Positions 15,509 through 24,364 of a DNA stretch of 64,000 nt are shown in pieces. The stretch covers positions 1 to 64,000 of the forward strand of contig NZ_JACRAW010000009.1 of assembly GCF_016213215.1 (NCBI RefSeq), read 5' to 3'. Origin of the DNA: Bradyrhizobium sp. (GTDB lineage Bacteria; Pseudomonadota; Alphaproteobacteria; Rhizobiales; Xanthobacteraceae). Every line of letters starts with the position of its first letter. Position 1 is the stretch's first letter. Made by a program: the position numbers and the translations under genes. The notes below the pieces were generated by a model. That model had not been told where the DNA came from. It was given only the letters and a program-made list of their open reading frames with translations, and did no database searches.

Positions 15509-15521
15509 ATTGTCAGACAAT
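15509..15521. promoter_or_regulatory. FadR-subfamily GntR operator candidate (divergent promoter)
   Basis: ATTGTC-A-GACAAT is a perfect dyad around one base. It contains TTGTCAGACAA, a full match to the FadR-subfamily consensus TNGTNNNACNA. It sits 24 bp before the rightward kinase-like gene. A second match precedes the GntR gene itself (20538-20548). Confidence 0.6.
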
Positions 15522-15544
15522 CATACGAAAAAGGTCGCCGTTTG

Positions 15545-16648
15545 ATGTCCAAAGCCGCTGACGATCGAGCCCCATTGGCGCTACCGACAGGGATCGCGCT
15601 GAAGGGCGCCGAGGAAACGCGCCCGCTTGATTGGTACGGAATTGCTCAGCGACTTGAGCGCAGCGGCCTCGCCTTCGACCGAACCTTCACGCCGCGACAG
15701 TTTTCGGGCGGGCTCGCCAACCTGAACTTCCTGGTTCGGCTCGAGTCCGGCTGGGTCGTGCTGCGCCGTCCACCCGATGGACCGCTGCCTCCCGGCGCCC
15801 ATGACATGCGGCGCGAACACAGGATCCTTTCCGGCCTATGGCGCGAACTGCCCCTCGCGCCTCGCAGCCTGCATTATTGCGATGATGCGGCGGTGGCCGG
15901 CGCGCCGTTCCAGCTGCTCGAATTCCGATCCGGGGTTGCCGTCCGCGGTGACCGGATGGCACCGCTGGGCGAGACCGCGGTCGTTGCGCGCAGCCTCGCC
16001 AACACGATGATCGAAACCCTTAGCGCGATTCATGCGGTCGATGTTCGAAAGGCAGGACTTGAAGATCTCGGCCGGCCGGGCGGCTTCTTCCGGCGCACCG
16101 CCGCGAGCTGGGTCGATCGCGCTTCCCGAGTGATCGAAGGCGGATTGTCCAACGACGCTGCGGCGATCGCCGAATGGCTCGACCGTGCGCCGGCTCCGAA
16201 AGTCGACCGTGCCACCCTGCTGCACAACGACTTCAAGCTCGACAATCTTCTGCTTGATTCGGCGAGCCTGATGCCGACGGCAATTCTCGACTGGGACATG
16301 GGAACGCAGGGCGATCCGCTGTTCGATCTTGCGACGACGCTGAGCTATTGGTGCCAGGCGAACGATGCCGCGTGCATGCACCGCCTCGCGCAGATGCCGA
16401 CCGCGCGCGAGGGCTTTCCCGACCGGGAAGCGGCGGCGCAGATGTACGACCGTATCACGGGCCGTTCGATCGCGGAAATCAAGCCCTACCGCGTCCTGAC
16501 CATGCTCAAGCTTGGCGTGGTATTTCATCAACTCAACTTCCGATACCGGTCGGGCGAGACCAACGACGTCCGCTATGCGGCGTTTGGCGATCTGGGCAAC
16601 GACCTCTTCGCCTTCACCCTGCAAATCATCAACGACAAGATATTCTAA
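15545..16648 (+). CDS. Aminoglycoside-phosphotransferase-fold kinase (ACAD10/11-like)
   Basis: A 367-residue protein kinase-like fold enzyme. QFSGGLANLNFLV (about residue 53) is the nucleotide loop, LLHNDFKLDNLLLD (about 227) is the catalytic loop with Asp and Asn, and AILDWDMGTQGDPLFDL supplies the metal-binding Asp. This family is joined or linked to acyl-CoA dehydrogenases in ACAD10/11 systems, where it phosphorylates 4-hydroxyacyl substrates so that the oxygen can leave. The next gene is such a dehydrogenase. ATG 15545 is chosen; TTG 15542 directly precedes it. Confidence 0.78.
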   Translation: MSKAADDRAPLALPTGIALKGAEETRPLDWYGIAQRLERSGLAFDRTFTPRQFSGGLANLNFLVRLESGWVVLRRPPDGPLPPGAHDMRREHRILSGLWRELPLAPRSLHYCDDAAVAGAPFQLLEFRSGVAVRGDRMAPLGETAVVARSLANTMIETLSAIHAVDVRKAGLEDLGRPGGFFRRTAASWVDRASRVIEGGLSNDAAAIAEWLDRAPAPKVDRATLLHNDFKLDNLLLDSASLMPTAILDWDMGTQGDPLFDLATTLSYWCQANDAACMHRLAQMPTAREGFPDREAAAQMYDRITGRSIAEIKPYRVLTMLKLGVVFHQLNFRYRSGETNDVRYAAFGDLGNDLFAFTLQIINDKIF

Positions 16649-16661
16649 AGGTGCTGCGCAA

Positions 16662-17837
16662 ATGGACTTCAGCCTGACGAGCGAGCTCCGCGAGCTTCAA
16701 GACCGCACGCAATCCTTCATACGGGATACGATCATTCCCTATGAGAGAGATCCGCGGCGAACCGCTCATGGACCCGACGATGCACTGAGGCACGAACTGA
16801 TCGCGCATGCCCGCGCGGCCGGCCTGCTCAGCCCGCACGTGTCCCGGGACATGGGGGGACTCGACCTCACGCATTTGGGCAGAGCCGTGGTCTTTGAAGC
16901 CGCCGGCTACTCCATGCTGGGGCCGGTCGCGATGAATTGCGCGGCGCCGGATGAAGGCAACATGCATCTGATGGAGAGGATCGCCACGCCGGAACAGAAG
17001 GAACGCTGGCTGCGACATTTGGCGGCGGGCGAGACGCGCTCCTGCTTCTGCATGACCGAGCCGCATCCCGGGGCCGGTGCGGATCCTTCGCTGTTGATGA
17101 CGACCGCGGTCAAGAGCGGGGATGAATTCATCATCAACGGGCGCAAATGGCTGATCACGGGAGCCGAAGGAGCCGCCTTTGCCATCATCATGGCCCGCAC
17201 GGTCGTGGACGGGCAGGATGTCGGCGCCACCATGTTCCTTTGCGATCTGCCGATGCCGGGTTTCCGCTGCGTTCGTTCGCTTGATACGCTCGACAGCTCG
17301 TTCACGGGAGGGCATGGGGAGATTGTTCTGGAGGATCTGCGGGTGCCCGCGACTGACGTGCTGGGCTCGATCGGGGAGGGATTCCGCAACGCGCAGGTTC
17401 GCCTGGTGCCGGCGCGCCTCACTCATTGCATGCGGTGGCTGGGCGCGGCCAGGCGCGCGCACGACATCGCGCTGGAGCATTCTCGCCGCCGGCATGCCTT
17501 CGGTAGCCCGATCATCTCCCACGAAGGCGTCGGCTTCATGCTCGCCGACAACGCGATCGACATGCATACCGCGCAGCTTGCGATCCGACACGCCGCCTGG
17601 CTGCTCGACCAGGGCGAGCGTGCCGACCTCGAGAGCAGCATGACGAAGGTCTACGTTTCCGAGGCGGTCTGGCGCATTGTCGATCGCTGCGTCCAGGTTC
17701 TGGGAGGCCTTGGGATTACGCGAGACACCGAAGTGGAACGCATCTTCAGGGATGTGCGCGCCTTCCGGATTTACGACGGTCCGTCCGAGGTCCACCGATG
17801 GAGCATTGCGCGCAAGCTGGGCAGGGTGAGGACGTGA
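16662..17837 (+). CDS. Acyl-CoA dehydrogenase (ACAD11-like)
   Basis: A 391-residue acyl-CoA dehydrogenase. The FAD/substrate region is CFCMTEPHPGAGADPSLL (about residue 128), and the C-terminal catalytic region reads FRIYDGPSEVHRW, with Asp where classical members have Glu, as is usual in the ACAD10/11 branch. The start ATG 16662 lies 13 bp after the kinase stop, within the same operon. Paired with the kinase-like protein it could process 4-hydroxy acids; a plain short-chain beta-oxidation role is the alternative. Confidence 0.82.
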   Translation: MDFSLTSELRELQDRTQSFIRDTIIPYERDPRRTAHGPDDALRHELIAHARAAGLLSPHVSRDMGGLDLTHLGRAVVFEAAGYSMLGPVAMNCAAPDEGNMHLMERIATPEQKERWLRHLAAGETRSCFCMTEPHPGAGADPSLLMTTAVKSGDEFIINGRKWLITGAEGAAFAIIMARTVVDGQDVGATMFLCDLPMPGFRCVRSLDTLDSSFTGGHGEIVLEDLRVPATDVLGSIGEGFRNAQVRLVPARLTHCMRWLGAARRAHDIALEHSRRRHAFGSPIISHEGVGFMLADNAIDMHTAQLAIRHAAWLLDQGERADLESSMTKVYVSEAVWRIVDRCVQVLGGLGITRDTEVERIFRDVRAFRIYDGPSEVHRWSIARKLGRVRT

Positions 17838-17909
17838 CGGCCGCGCAAGGCGGCAGTTGCGGGTTTTGCGGATGATGCTACGGATGAACGACAAGTAATG
17901 GAGGAAGAC

Positions 17910-19550
17910 ATGGCGGACGCGCTCACGTCCTATCGTGCAGTCCAGCAGGCGTTTCGCTGGGATGTCCCGGATACGTTCAACTTCGCCGCGGACGTCGTCG
18001 ATAGGATCGCGCGCGAGGCCGACGGTCCGGCGCTGATCTGGACCAATGCGGCGGGAGAGGAGCGCACGTTTACGTTTTCGGAAATGTCGCGGCTGGCCTC
18101 GCGCTTCGCCTCCGCCTTGCATCAGCGCGGGCTGCGAAAGGGAGATCGCATCCTGGTGATGATGCCGCGCATTCCGGAGTGGCAGATCGCGATCGTTGGC
18201 TGTCTGAAGCTCGGCGCGGTTCCCATTCCCTGTATCGAGATGCTGACGCCAAAGGACATCGCGTACCGAGTGGAGAATTCGGGCGCCCGCGGCGCGTTCG
18301 TCAGGGCGGAGCATGCCGGCAAGTTCGACGGCCTGGAGTCGATGCTGCCGGTGCGAATCTGTATCGGCGAAGCATCGAGCTTCGAAAGCTACGACAACGC
18401 CATGGCGGCGGCGAGCGAGGATTTTGCGGCGAGCCCGATGGATAAGGACGATCCCGCCATCCTCTATTACACGAGCGGATCGACGGGAAACCCGAAGGGC
18501 GTGCTTCACGCCACGCGGGCACTCTATGCCTGGCGCATGTCAGCTCGCTACTGGCTTGGTCTCTCGCATGATGACGTCATCTGGTGCACGGCCGACACCG
18601 GCTGGAGCAAGGCCGGAACTTCGATCCTGTTCGGACCCTGGAGCTGGGGCGCTTGCGCCCTGTTCTACGATGGCCCGTTCGAGCCGAAACAGCGGCTTCA
18701 CCTGCTTGAGAAATACGGGGTCACGGTTTACTGCGCGCCGGGAACGGAGCTCTTCCGCGTCGTGGCGGAGGACGTCAGTGCCTACAATCTCGGAAAGCTT
18801 CGCCGTACCGTCTCCGCTGGCGAGGCGTTGAACACGGTGGTATCGGACAAGTGGCGCGAGGCGACAGGGCGGCCGATCCTGGAAGCCTATGGTCAAACCG
18901 AAACGCTGATGACTGTACTCAACATCGTGGATACGCCGCAGAAGGCCGGTTCGATGGGGCTTGCAGCTCCCGGCGTCGAGCTCGGTGTCATCGACGGCAA
19001 CGGCCGCAGGCTTCCTCCGGGAACGGAGGGCGACATCGCGCTGCTCACGCCAAATCCTCAGCTGATGCTCGGCTATTGGCGCGACGAAGCACGCACCAGG
19101 GAATCGTTCGTGGACGGTCCGGACGGCCGCTGGTTCGTGACCGGAGATCTCGGCGTTTGCGATGAAGACGGGTATTTCTTCTACCGCGGCCGGCGTGACG
19201 ACATCATCAGTTCGGCGGGATACCGCATCGGCCCGTCGGAAGTCGAGAATGCGGTTCTGGAGCACCCGGATGTGCTCGAGTGCGCGGTAGTCGCTTCGCC
19301 GGACAAGGAACGCGGGGAGATCGTCAAGGCATTCATCGTGCTGCGTCCCGGCGTTGCGGCTTCGGATGCTCTCGCGGAGTCGATCCAGGAGTGCGTGAAA
19401 CGGTCAACCGCGCCTTACAAGTACCCGCGCGCCATCGAATTCGTCGGCGAGCTGCCGAAGACCGCGACCGGCAAGACGCAGCGCCGGGCTTTGCGCGATC
19501 TGGAGCAGCGGCGATCCCAGCTTTCGAACGGCGAGCAACCGGCAGCGTGA
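17910..19550 (+). CDS. Acyl-CoA synthetase, medium-chain/ACSM-like
   Basis: A 546-residue adenylate-forming ligase. YYTSGSTGNPKGVLHAT is the P-loop (about residue 185), WCTADTGWSKAG is typical of the acetyl-/medium-chain group, EAYGQTETLM is motif A5, and the catalytic lysine is in KTATGKTQRR. ATG 17910 is preferred because GGAGGAAG precedes it; ATG 17898 in frame overlaps that site. It would make the CoA ester that the upstream dehydrogenase and kinase act on, using the acid imported through the divergent binding protein. Confidence 0.82.
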   Translation: MADALTSYRAVQQAFRWDVPDTFNFAADVVDRIAREADGPALIWTNAAGEERTFTFSEMSRLASRFASALHQRGLRKGDRILVMMPRIPEWQIAIVGCLKLGAVPIPCIEMLTPKDIAYRVENSGARGAFVRAEHAGKFDGLESMLPVRICIGEASSFESYDNAMAAASEDFAASPMDKDDPAILYYTSGSTGNPKGVLHATRALYAWRMSARYWLGLSHDDVIWCTADTGWSKAGTSILFGPWSWGACALFYDGPFEPKQRLHLLEKYGVTVYCAPGTELFRVVAEDVSAYNLGKLRRTVSAGEALNTVVSDKWREATGRPILEAYGQTETLMTVLNIVDTPQKAGSMGLAAPGVELGVIDGNGRRLPPGTEGDIALLTPNPQLMLGYWRDEARTRESFVDGPDGRWFVTGDLGVCDEDGYFFYRGRRDDIISSAGYRIGPSEVENAVLEHPDVLECAVVASPDKERGEIVKAFIVLRPGVAASDALAESIQECVKRSTAPYKYPRAIEFVGELPKTATGKTQRRALRDLEQRRSQLSNGEQPAA

Positions 19551-19629
19551 GAAGCCCGACCTTGATGGCGGCGAGCGTGACGGCGCATCATCAGGTTTTC
19601 GCGATTGTCAGTCGGCCAGAACGTAGGTC

Positions 19630-19678
19630 ACCTCTCCCATAGGGAGAGGTTCGGCGCGAAGCGCCGGGTGAGGGGTGC
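19630..19678. repeat. Short dispersed repeat (CCTCTCCC...GGTGAGGGG type)
   Basis: ACCTCTCCC, GGGAGAGG, CGCGAAGCGC and GGGTGAGGGGT follow one another and can pair in nested fashion. It is the widespread rhizobial intergenic element seen between convergent genes, recognised from memory. It may terminate both the ligase operon and the GntR gene. Confidence 0.6.
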
Positions 19679-19710
19679 GGTCTCCCGCCAGACCTGAGCC
19701 CTCTCATGCC

Positions 19711-20454
19711 TTAGGGCTCGGACCTGGCGGGGCCGACGACCGTTTCCATGTCGAGGTTCGCAAGCTCGTAACCGCGCTTGAAGTCGGCGATATGCCTTTC
19801 CATCCAGGCCCGCGCCTCGCGCTCGTCCTTGGTTTTGATTGCCTCGATAATCTTCTGGTGCGCGAACAACAGCCGGTCGCCCGCATTGAGGCGGGCAAAG
19901 ACCTTGTAGAAGGCGGGATAGAACAGCTGGCTTATCGGGGCGAGCGACAGCTGAAGTGCGCGGTTGCCGGAGGCTTCCGCGACGAGGTGATGGAACTCGA
20001 TATCGAGTTCGGTGAGGTTGTGACGGTTGTCGAGCGCGTATCTGGTCCGCTCGAAATTGTCCGCAAGCTTGTCGATCTGCTCCTGGGTGGCGTTGCGCGC
20101 CGATGCCTCGGCGGCCAGCGGTTCGACGGCCTGCAGCACTTCCCAAAGCTCGCGGAACGTGACCTCCTGAAGGATCATCGCGGCTTGCACGCCTTTGGCG
20201 AGGTCCGCACTGCGAGGCGCCGTAACGTAGAGTTTCTTGCCGCCATCCCTGCGGCGAACGAGGCCGTTCTGTTCGACCACGCGAATGGCTTCGCGGACGG
20301 TGGAGCGGTTGACCTTGAGCTGTTCGGCGAGCGCCATTTCCGAAGGCAGGGCTTCTCCGACCGCAATCTCGCCGCGAATGATCCTGTCCCCGATTTCGCG
20401 CGCCACGATCCGATAGGCCGGCTCGTTTCGGATCGGCTCAAGCTTTAAGGCCAA
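19711..20454 (-). CDS. FadR-subfamily GntR regulator (FCD domain)
   Basis: A 247-residue regulator. The winged helix covers residues about 10-75 (ALPSEMALAEQLKVNRSTVREAI, then VVEQNGLVRRRDGGKKLYV, which join into one HTH plus wing). The FCD ligand domain follows, with metal-site type residues in FHHLVAEASGN, HQKIIEAI and MERHIADF. The start is probably the TTG at 20454, which follows GGTGGGAC; upstream in-frame GTG/TTG codons have no ribosome site. It probably controls the unknown acid operon (15545-19550) and the binding protein gene, and itself, through TNGTNNNACNA sites. Confidence 0.8.
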   Translation of the reverse strand: MALKLEPIRNEPAYRIVAREIGDRIIRGEIAVGEALPSEMALAEQLKVNRSTVREAIRVVEQNGLVRRRDGGKKLYVTAPRSADLAKGVQAAMILQEVTFRELWEVLQAVEPLAAEASARNATQEQIDKLADNFERTRYALDNRHNLTELDIEFHHLVAEASGNRALQLSLAPISQLFYPAFYKVFARLNAGDRLLFAHQKIIEAIKTKDEREARAWMERHIADFKRGYELANLDMETVVGPARSEP

Positions 20455-20537
20455 GTGTCCCACCAATGGTAGAATGAGGCCGGTTGTCCCCAAAGGCGCC
20501 GTGCCGTCAACGATTGCAGTTGGGAATTATAGTTTGA

Positions 20538-20548
20538 TCGTCCGACCA
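20538..20548. promoter_or_regulatory. FadR-subfamily GntR operator candidate (own promoter)
   Basis: TCGTCCGACCA matches TNGTNNNACNA fully and lies 84 bp before the regulator start. The rest of the 309-bp gap to the flavoprotein gene (20455-20763) shows no convincing gene. Confidence 0.5.
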
Positions 20549-20763
20549 TTCAACAGATAACGGTCGCCTGCAATCCCGGTCGCTCGGATCTGATCCATCG
20601 GCAAGCCTCACCAAAACGATTGCCTCTCAACCAGGTCTCGGCCGGACAAAGGTCCGGAAGAACTGCCCGGCGTCTGAGCCTGTCGATGACGCGATCCATT
20701 GTCGGACAGTAGTGGAATTGTTGGAGGGTGATGGAGTAGTGTCTGCCACGGGGGTCGGCGAGG

Positions 20764-22404
20764 ATGGCTGATCCGGCATCCGCACTTTCCTCGTCACCTG
20801 GGGGGACACTCGTGACGACACCCAATCACATTGCGATCGTTGGCTGCGGCTTCACCGGCACCAGCGCCTTCTTTCAGCTCGTCGACCGCTATCCCGTCAA
20901 GCAGATCACGATCTTCGAGGCGACCGGCGACTTTGGTCCAGGCTATCCCTACCGGTTGGATGAGTGTGCCGAGTACCTGCTCAACAATACGAGCGATACG
21001 CTGTGCCTGGTCCCTTCCAATCTCCGGGCCTTCGTGACCTGGCTGAAGGGCCGGCCCGATCTCGCCCCGGGCCTCGACGAGAAGGGGCACTTGCCGAGAT
21101 GGGTGTACGGCGCGTTTCTGAAGGATGCTTTCGCGGCCACCTGCACGGTCGCGGCAATCAAGGGGATCAATGTCAGTCTCGTGTCTGAGGAAGTCACGGC
21201 GCTGCGAGAGACGGCAAGCGGCCGGGTCATGCTTCGATCCGCCTCGGGGGAAGTCGAAGCAGACGCCGCAATTCTGACGACCGGTCGGTGTCCGGAGTTC
21301 GATCCCTATCCGCACCCGACTGCGGGCTCGCGGGCCAGATACTTCCCGACCCACATTCGGACCGACACCTTGGACTCTCTTCCGCTCGATGCCACGGTGC
21401 ACGTTCTTGGTGCCTCGCTCAGCGCTTATGACGTGATAAACCGGCTGTTCTCGCCGGAGACCGGCTGCGCGTTCGAACGGGTCGGTGGCGTGTTGACGTT
21501 TCGGCCCGGGCCCAACCAGCGGCATGTCGTTCTTTGCTCGCGCACCGGCCGCCTCAAGCATGCCCAGAGCCGTTATCCACGCAAACTGACGCGTCGCCAT
21601 TTCACGCCGGCGGCGATGCGTGCGGCGGCCGCGACGGACGGCTTGCGTCTTGCCGACATTGCCGCGGCGATCCAGCGCGAGGCCGATGCCAACGGAGTTG
21701 CGGTCGATTGGCCGTCGGTGAGCGAACCGTATGCCGGCTGCAAATCCGGTGCAGAGGTGAACGACCGGGCCGGAGAGCTTCTTCGTCACGCCATCGCGGA
21801 AGCTGGCGATCCGCAGGCTCGGAACTTTCTCGTCGACCTCTTCTCCGATGCCAGGATCGACGTCTGGGATGTGTTCGGTGAGCGGGTCCTCGCGCCCGAT
21901 GATGAAAGACTCTACCGGGCAAAGTTGGAATCATCGACGCTGGGCTACGCGGCCCCGTGTCCGGTCTCTACGCTGGAGAAACTGGCCGCCTTGCACGCTG
22001 CCGGTCGCCTGTCGATTGTCAGGGGCGTCCGCGAGGTGATTTTCGATGCGGGTTCGGACGAGTATCGAATTGTCCACGACTTTGGCGTCGAGCGGGCACT
22101 CAACCTTGTCAACACGACGAGCAGGATGAACCGCGACGTCAACAGTGCCGGACAGCCCGAGCTGATCCGCGATCTCGCTCGCCAGGGCCTGCTGCACGCC
22201 TACGATCGCGATGGCCTCGCGACGCTCGGGGCAACCGTCGACATGAAGACCCTGCGGGCGGAGGGCTCGCAAAACGTCTATCTTGCAAGCATGCTGCTGT
22301 GGGGCCCGGGTTTCTTCACCAGCGGCGCCTTCATCATGGCAACCGTGATCGAGCGGCTGTTGGCGGGGATGTTTGTCCCGGCAGAACCGGCAGCCGGCCG
22401 CTGA
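20764..22404 (+). CDS. FAD/NAD(P)-binding protein (NAD_binding_9-like)
   Basis: A 546-residue flavoprotein. HIAIVGCGFTGTSAF (about residue 22) is the dinucleotide loop with the second strand ending in FEATGD, and GPGYPYRLDECAEYLLNN follows as in the FAD-NAD(P)-binding family of unknown role. VHVLGASLSAYDVINRLF (about 220) forms a second nucleotide-binding strand. No membrane segment. Start is uncertain: ATG 20764 or GTG 20812, the latter preceded by GGGGGGAC and giving a typical MTTPNHIAIV start. A metallo-amidohydrolase follows after 49 bp and the two probably form an operon. Substrate unknown. Confidence 0.7.
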   Translation: MADPASALSSSPGGTLVTTPNHIAIVGCGFTGTSAFFQLVDRYPVKQITIFEATGDFGPGYPYRLDECAEYLLNNTSDTLCLVPSNLRAFVTWLKGRPDLAPGLDEKGHLPRWVYGAFLKDAFAATCTVAAIKGINVSLVSEEVTALRETASGRVMLRSASGEVEADAAILTTGRCPEFDPYPHPTAGSRARYFPTHIRTDTLDSLPLDATVHVLGASLSAYDVINRLFSPETGCAFERVGGVLTFRPGPNQRHVVLCSRTGRLKHAQSRYPRKLTRRHFTPAAMRAAAATDGLRLADIAAAIQREADANGVAVDWPSVSEPYAGCKSGAEVNDRAGELLRHAIAEAGDPQARNFLVDLFSDARIDVWDVFGERVLAPDDERLYRAKLESSTLGYAAPCPVSTLEKLAALHAAGRLSIVRGVREVIFDAGSDEYRIVHDFGVERALNLVNTTSRMNRDVNSAGQPELIRDLARQGLLHAYDRDGLATLGATVDMKTLRAEGSQNVYLASMLLWGPGFFTSGAFIMATVIERLLAGMFVPAEPAAGR

Positions 22405-22453
22405 CGGGCCTGGCGAACCTCCCGGGAGCGGTGCGGCAATTTTGGAGATCGCG

Positions 22454-23602
22454 ATGCCTTTCGATCTGATCCTGCGCGGAGGTCGGGTGATCGACCCGTC
22501 TCAGAAGCTCGACTCCGTGACGGATGTCGGCTTTTCAGCCGGCAAGGTGGCCATGGTCGGGAACGGACTAAAGGCGGATCCTGGAACGGACGTCCGCGAC
22601 GTGTCCGGCTATATCGTCACTCCGGGGCTGATCGACTTGCACACCCACGTCTATTGGGGCGGCTCCTCGATCAGCATCGACGCTGAACATTATTGCCGGA
22701 TGTCCGGCGTCACCACGGCGGTCGATACCGGCAGTGCCGGCCCCGGCAATTTCGCAGGCTTCCGCAAGCACGTCATCGAACGGAGCGAGGTCCGCATTCT
22801 GGCCTATCTGCATGTCTCGCACGCCGGTGTCTTCGGCTTCTCGCAGCGGGTGATGGTCGGTGAGAGCGAGGACCTCCGGCTGCTCAACCCGATCGATACA
22901 GCAGAGGTGGCGGACGCCAACCGCGACGTTATCGTCGGCATCAAGGTGCGGGTCGGCCGCAACTCCGGTGGCACCTCGGGAATCGCGCCGCTTGAAATCG
23001 CGCTGGAGGTCGCCGAGCAGGTCGGCATGCCGGTGATGGTGCATCTCGACCATCCGCCGCCCGGCAACGAGGAGGTTCTCGCCCGCCTGCGTCCAGGCGA
23101 TATCCTGACCCACGCCTTCCGCCCGTTTCCCAATTCACTCGCCACCGCCCAGGGAACGGTGAAAAGGCCTGTGCTGGAGGCGCGAGCACGCGGCGTGCTG
23201 TTTGACATCGGCCACGGCAAGGGCTCCTTCGCGTTCAAGACCGCGCGTGCGATGCTCGCCAACGGCTTCTACCCGGACACCATCTCCTCGGACGTCCATG
23301 CGCTGTGCATCGACGGTCCCGCGTTTGATCAGGTGACCACGATGTCGAAATTCCTCTGCATGGGCATGCCGCTGCCTGACGTCGTGGCGGCCTCGACGGT
23401 CAACGCCGCCATGGCACTGCGGCGTCCCGAACTCGGAAGCCTCAAGCCGGGAAGCGTCGGAGACGCCACTGTTATCTCGATGAGGGAAGGCCGTTTCGAT
23501 TACGTCGACGTGGTCGGCGAGCACCTGATCGGCGATCGCAAGATTGTCTCCGAAGGGGTCGTCATCGGCGGTCGTTGGTGGCACCCGACGCCATCACGGT
23601 GA
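22454..23602 (+). CDS. Amidohydrolase/deacetylase-family metalloenzyme
   Basis: A 382-residue dihydroorotase-like amidohydrolase. The metal motif is GLIDLHTHVYWGG (about residue 57); GIKVRVGRNSGG carries the lysine expected to be carboxylated, and VHLDHPPPG, LTHAFRPF and SSDVHALC supply later ligands. This matches the deacetylase-like branch of the family, with many members of unknown substrate. ATG 22454 is preceded by GGAGATCGCG. It is paired with the flavoprotein; a joint role in degrading a cyclic amide or N-acyl compound is possible but unproven. Confidence 0.78.
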   Translation: MPFDLILRGGRVIDPSQKLDSVTDVGFSAGKVAMVGNGLKADPGTDVRDVSGYIVTPGLIDLHTHVYWGGSSISIDAEHYCRMSGVTTAVDTGSAGPGNFAGFRKHVIERSEVRILAYLHVSHAGVFGFSQRVMVGESEDLRLLNPIDTAEVADANRDVIVGIKVRVGRNSGGTSGIAPLEIALEVAEQVGMPVMVHLDHPPPGNEEVLARLRPGDILTHAFRPFPNSLATAQGTVKRPVLEARARGVLFDIGHGKGSFAFKTARAMLANGFYPDTISSDVHALCIDGPAFDQVTTMSKFLCMGMPLPDVVAASTVNAAMALRRPELGSLKPGSVGDATVISMREGRFDYVDVVGEHLIGDRKIVSEGVVIGGRWWHPTPSR

Positions 23603-23750
23603 ACCAAAAGGCTGAGGAATACGCTCGCGGCGAAGTCTCGACCAAGGCCGCGTGCCATGAAAGGCATTATCAGCAGTGCCAAGAGAAGCATCTGCACTCA
23701 TATCAGCAGACGCGAAATGCTAAGCTAATCGGGTACCTGGTTCGAAAATG

Positions 23751-23786
23751 ACTTGGCCCTAGCCAGGTACTTGGTCCTAGCCAGGT
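23751..23786. repeat. 18-bp tandem repeat
   Basis: Two head-to-tail copies, ACTTGGCCCTAGCCAGGT and ACTTGGTCCTAGCCAGGT, differ at one base. They end at the stop codon of the leftward membrane-protein gene. Each copy holds CCTAGCCAGG, which could pair with its neighbour; the role is unknown. Confidence 0.7.
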
Positions 23787-24364
23787 TATGCCTCCGAACC
23801 CCAGGGATAGAGCCGGGGAATGACGAGCGTCAGTATTGTCGCAAGCGCCACCGCCGCAACCAAACCAGCAATAAACAACGACCAAGTCGTTGGCTGTATA
23901 GCCCCAAGAGCTACGATGAGAAACAGCATCGGTAGATCGAGAAAGTGCGTGAATGTGGGCACGCGCTCGGCCCGCGCCTTCTGGAGTTCAGGCGTCACCT
24001 CGCCCGCGTTAAGCGCAGACCGCGTCAGACGGCGCAACCGCATGAAATAAAGGCGCGTAACCGTGTTGCCCTCTATGAACTCGAAGGCGAACAGCCCAAC
24101 CATTCCTGCGAGCCAAGGCAAGTGTAAGAAGTTCCAACCCCCATAGAACGTCACGATCATCCAAGTGCCAGAACCCAGTAGCAATAGGGCCCCCGGCACG
24201 ACAAGTCCGTCGTAGAAAACCGCGATATTGCGAACCGCCTCCGAAAAGGGCTTTAGCTCGTACAGCTGCCGCGAGCGCAAATCGGACATCCACACGCCTA
24301 TGAGCCCACCACCCATGAGAATAGCACCGACGAGATGGAAGAACTTCACCAAACCATATTCCAC
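23786..24364 (-). CDS. DUF2269-like integral membrane protein
   Basis: A 192-residue membrane protein with about five hydrophobic helices, starting MEYGLVKFFHLVGAILMGGGLIG, then VFYDGLVVPGALLLLGSGTWMI, and LPWLAGMVGLFAFEFIEG and C-terminal helices. The early FFHLVGA histidine and the layout resemble the DUF2269 family (small predicted integral membrane proteins, sometimes proposed to bind haem). It is a lone gene in a stretch of lower GC than the rest of the window. Function unknown. Confidence 0.65.
   Translation of the reverse strand: MEYGLVKFFHLVGAILMGGGLIGVWMSDLRSRQLYELKPFSEAVRNIAVFYDGLVVPGALLLLGSGTWMIVTFYGGWNFLHLPWLAGMVGLFAFEFIEGNTVTRLYFMRLRRLTRSALNAGEVTPELQKARAERVPTFTHFLDLPMLFLIVALGAIQPTTWSLFIAGLVAAVALATILTLVIPRLYPWGSEA

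Noticed and set aside
16629..18509. 626-residue leftward frame over the acyl-CoA dehydrogenase and ligase
   Set aside because: Antisense shadow of two genes with clear motifs on the plus strand.
20550..20825. 91-residue leftward frame before the flavoprotein gene
   Set aside because: It overlaps the start of the flavoprotein gene on the other strand, has no ribosome site and matches no family I know.
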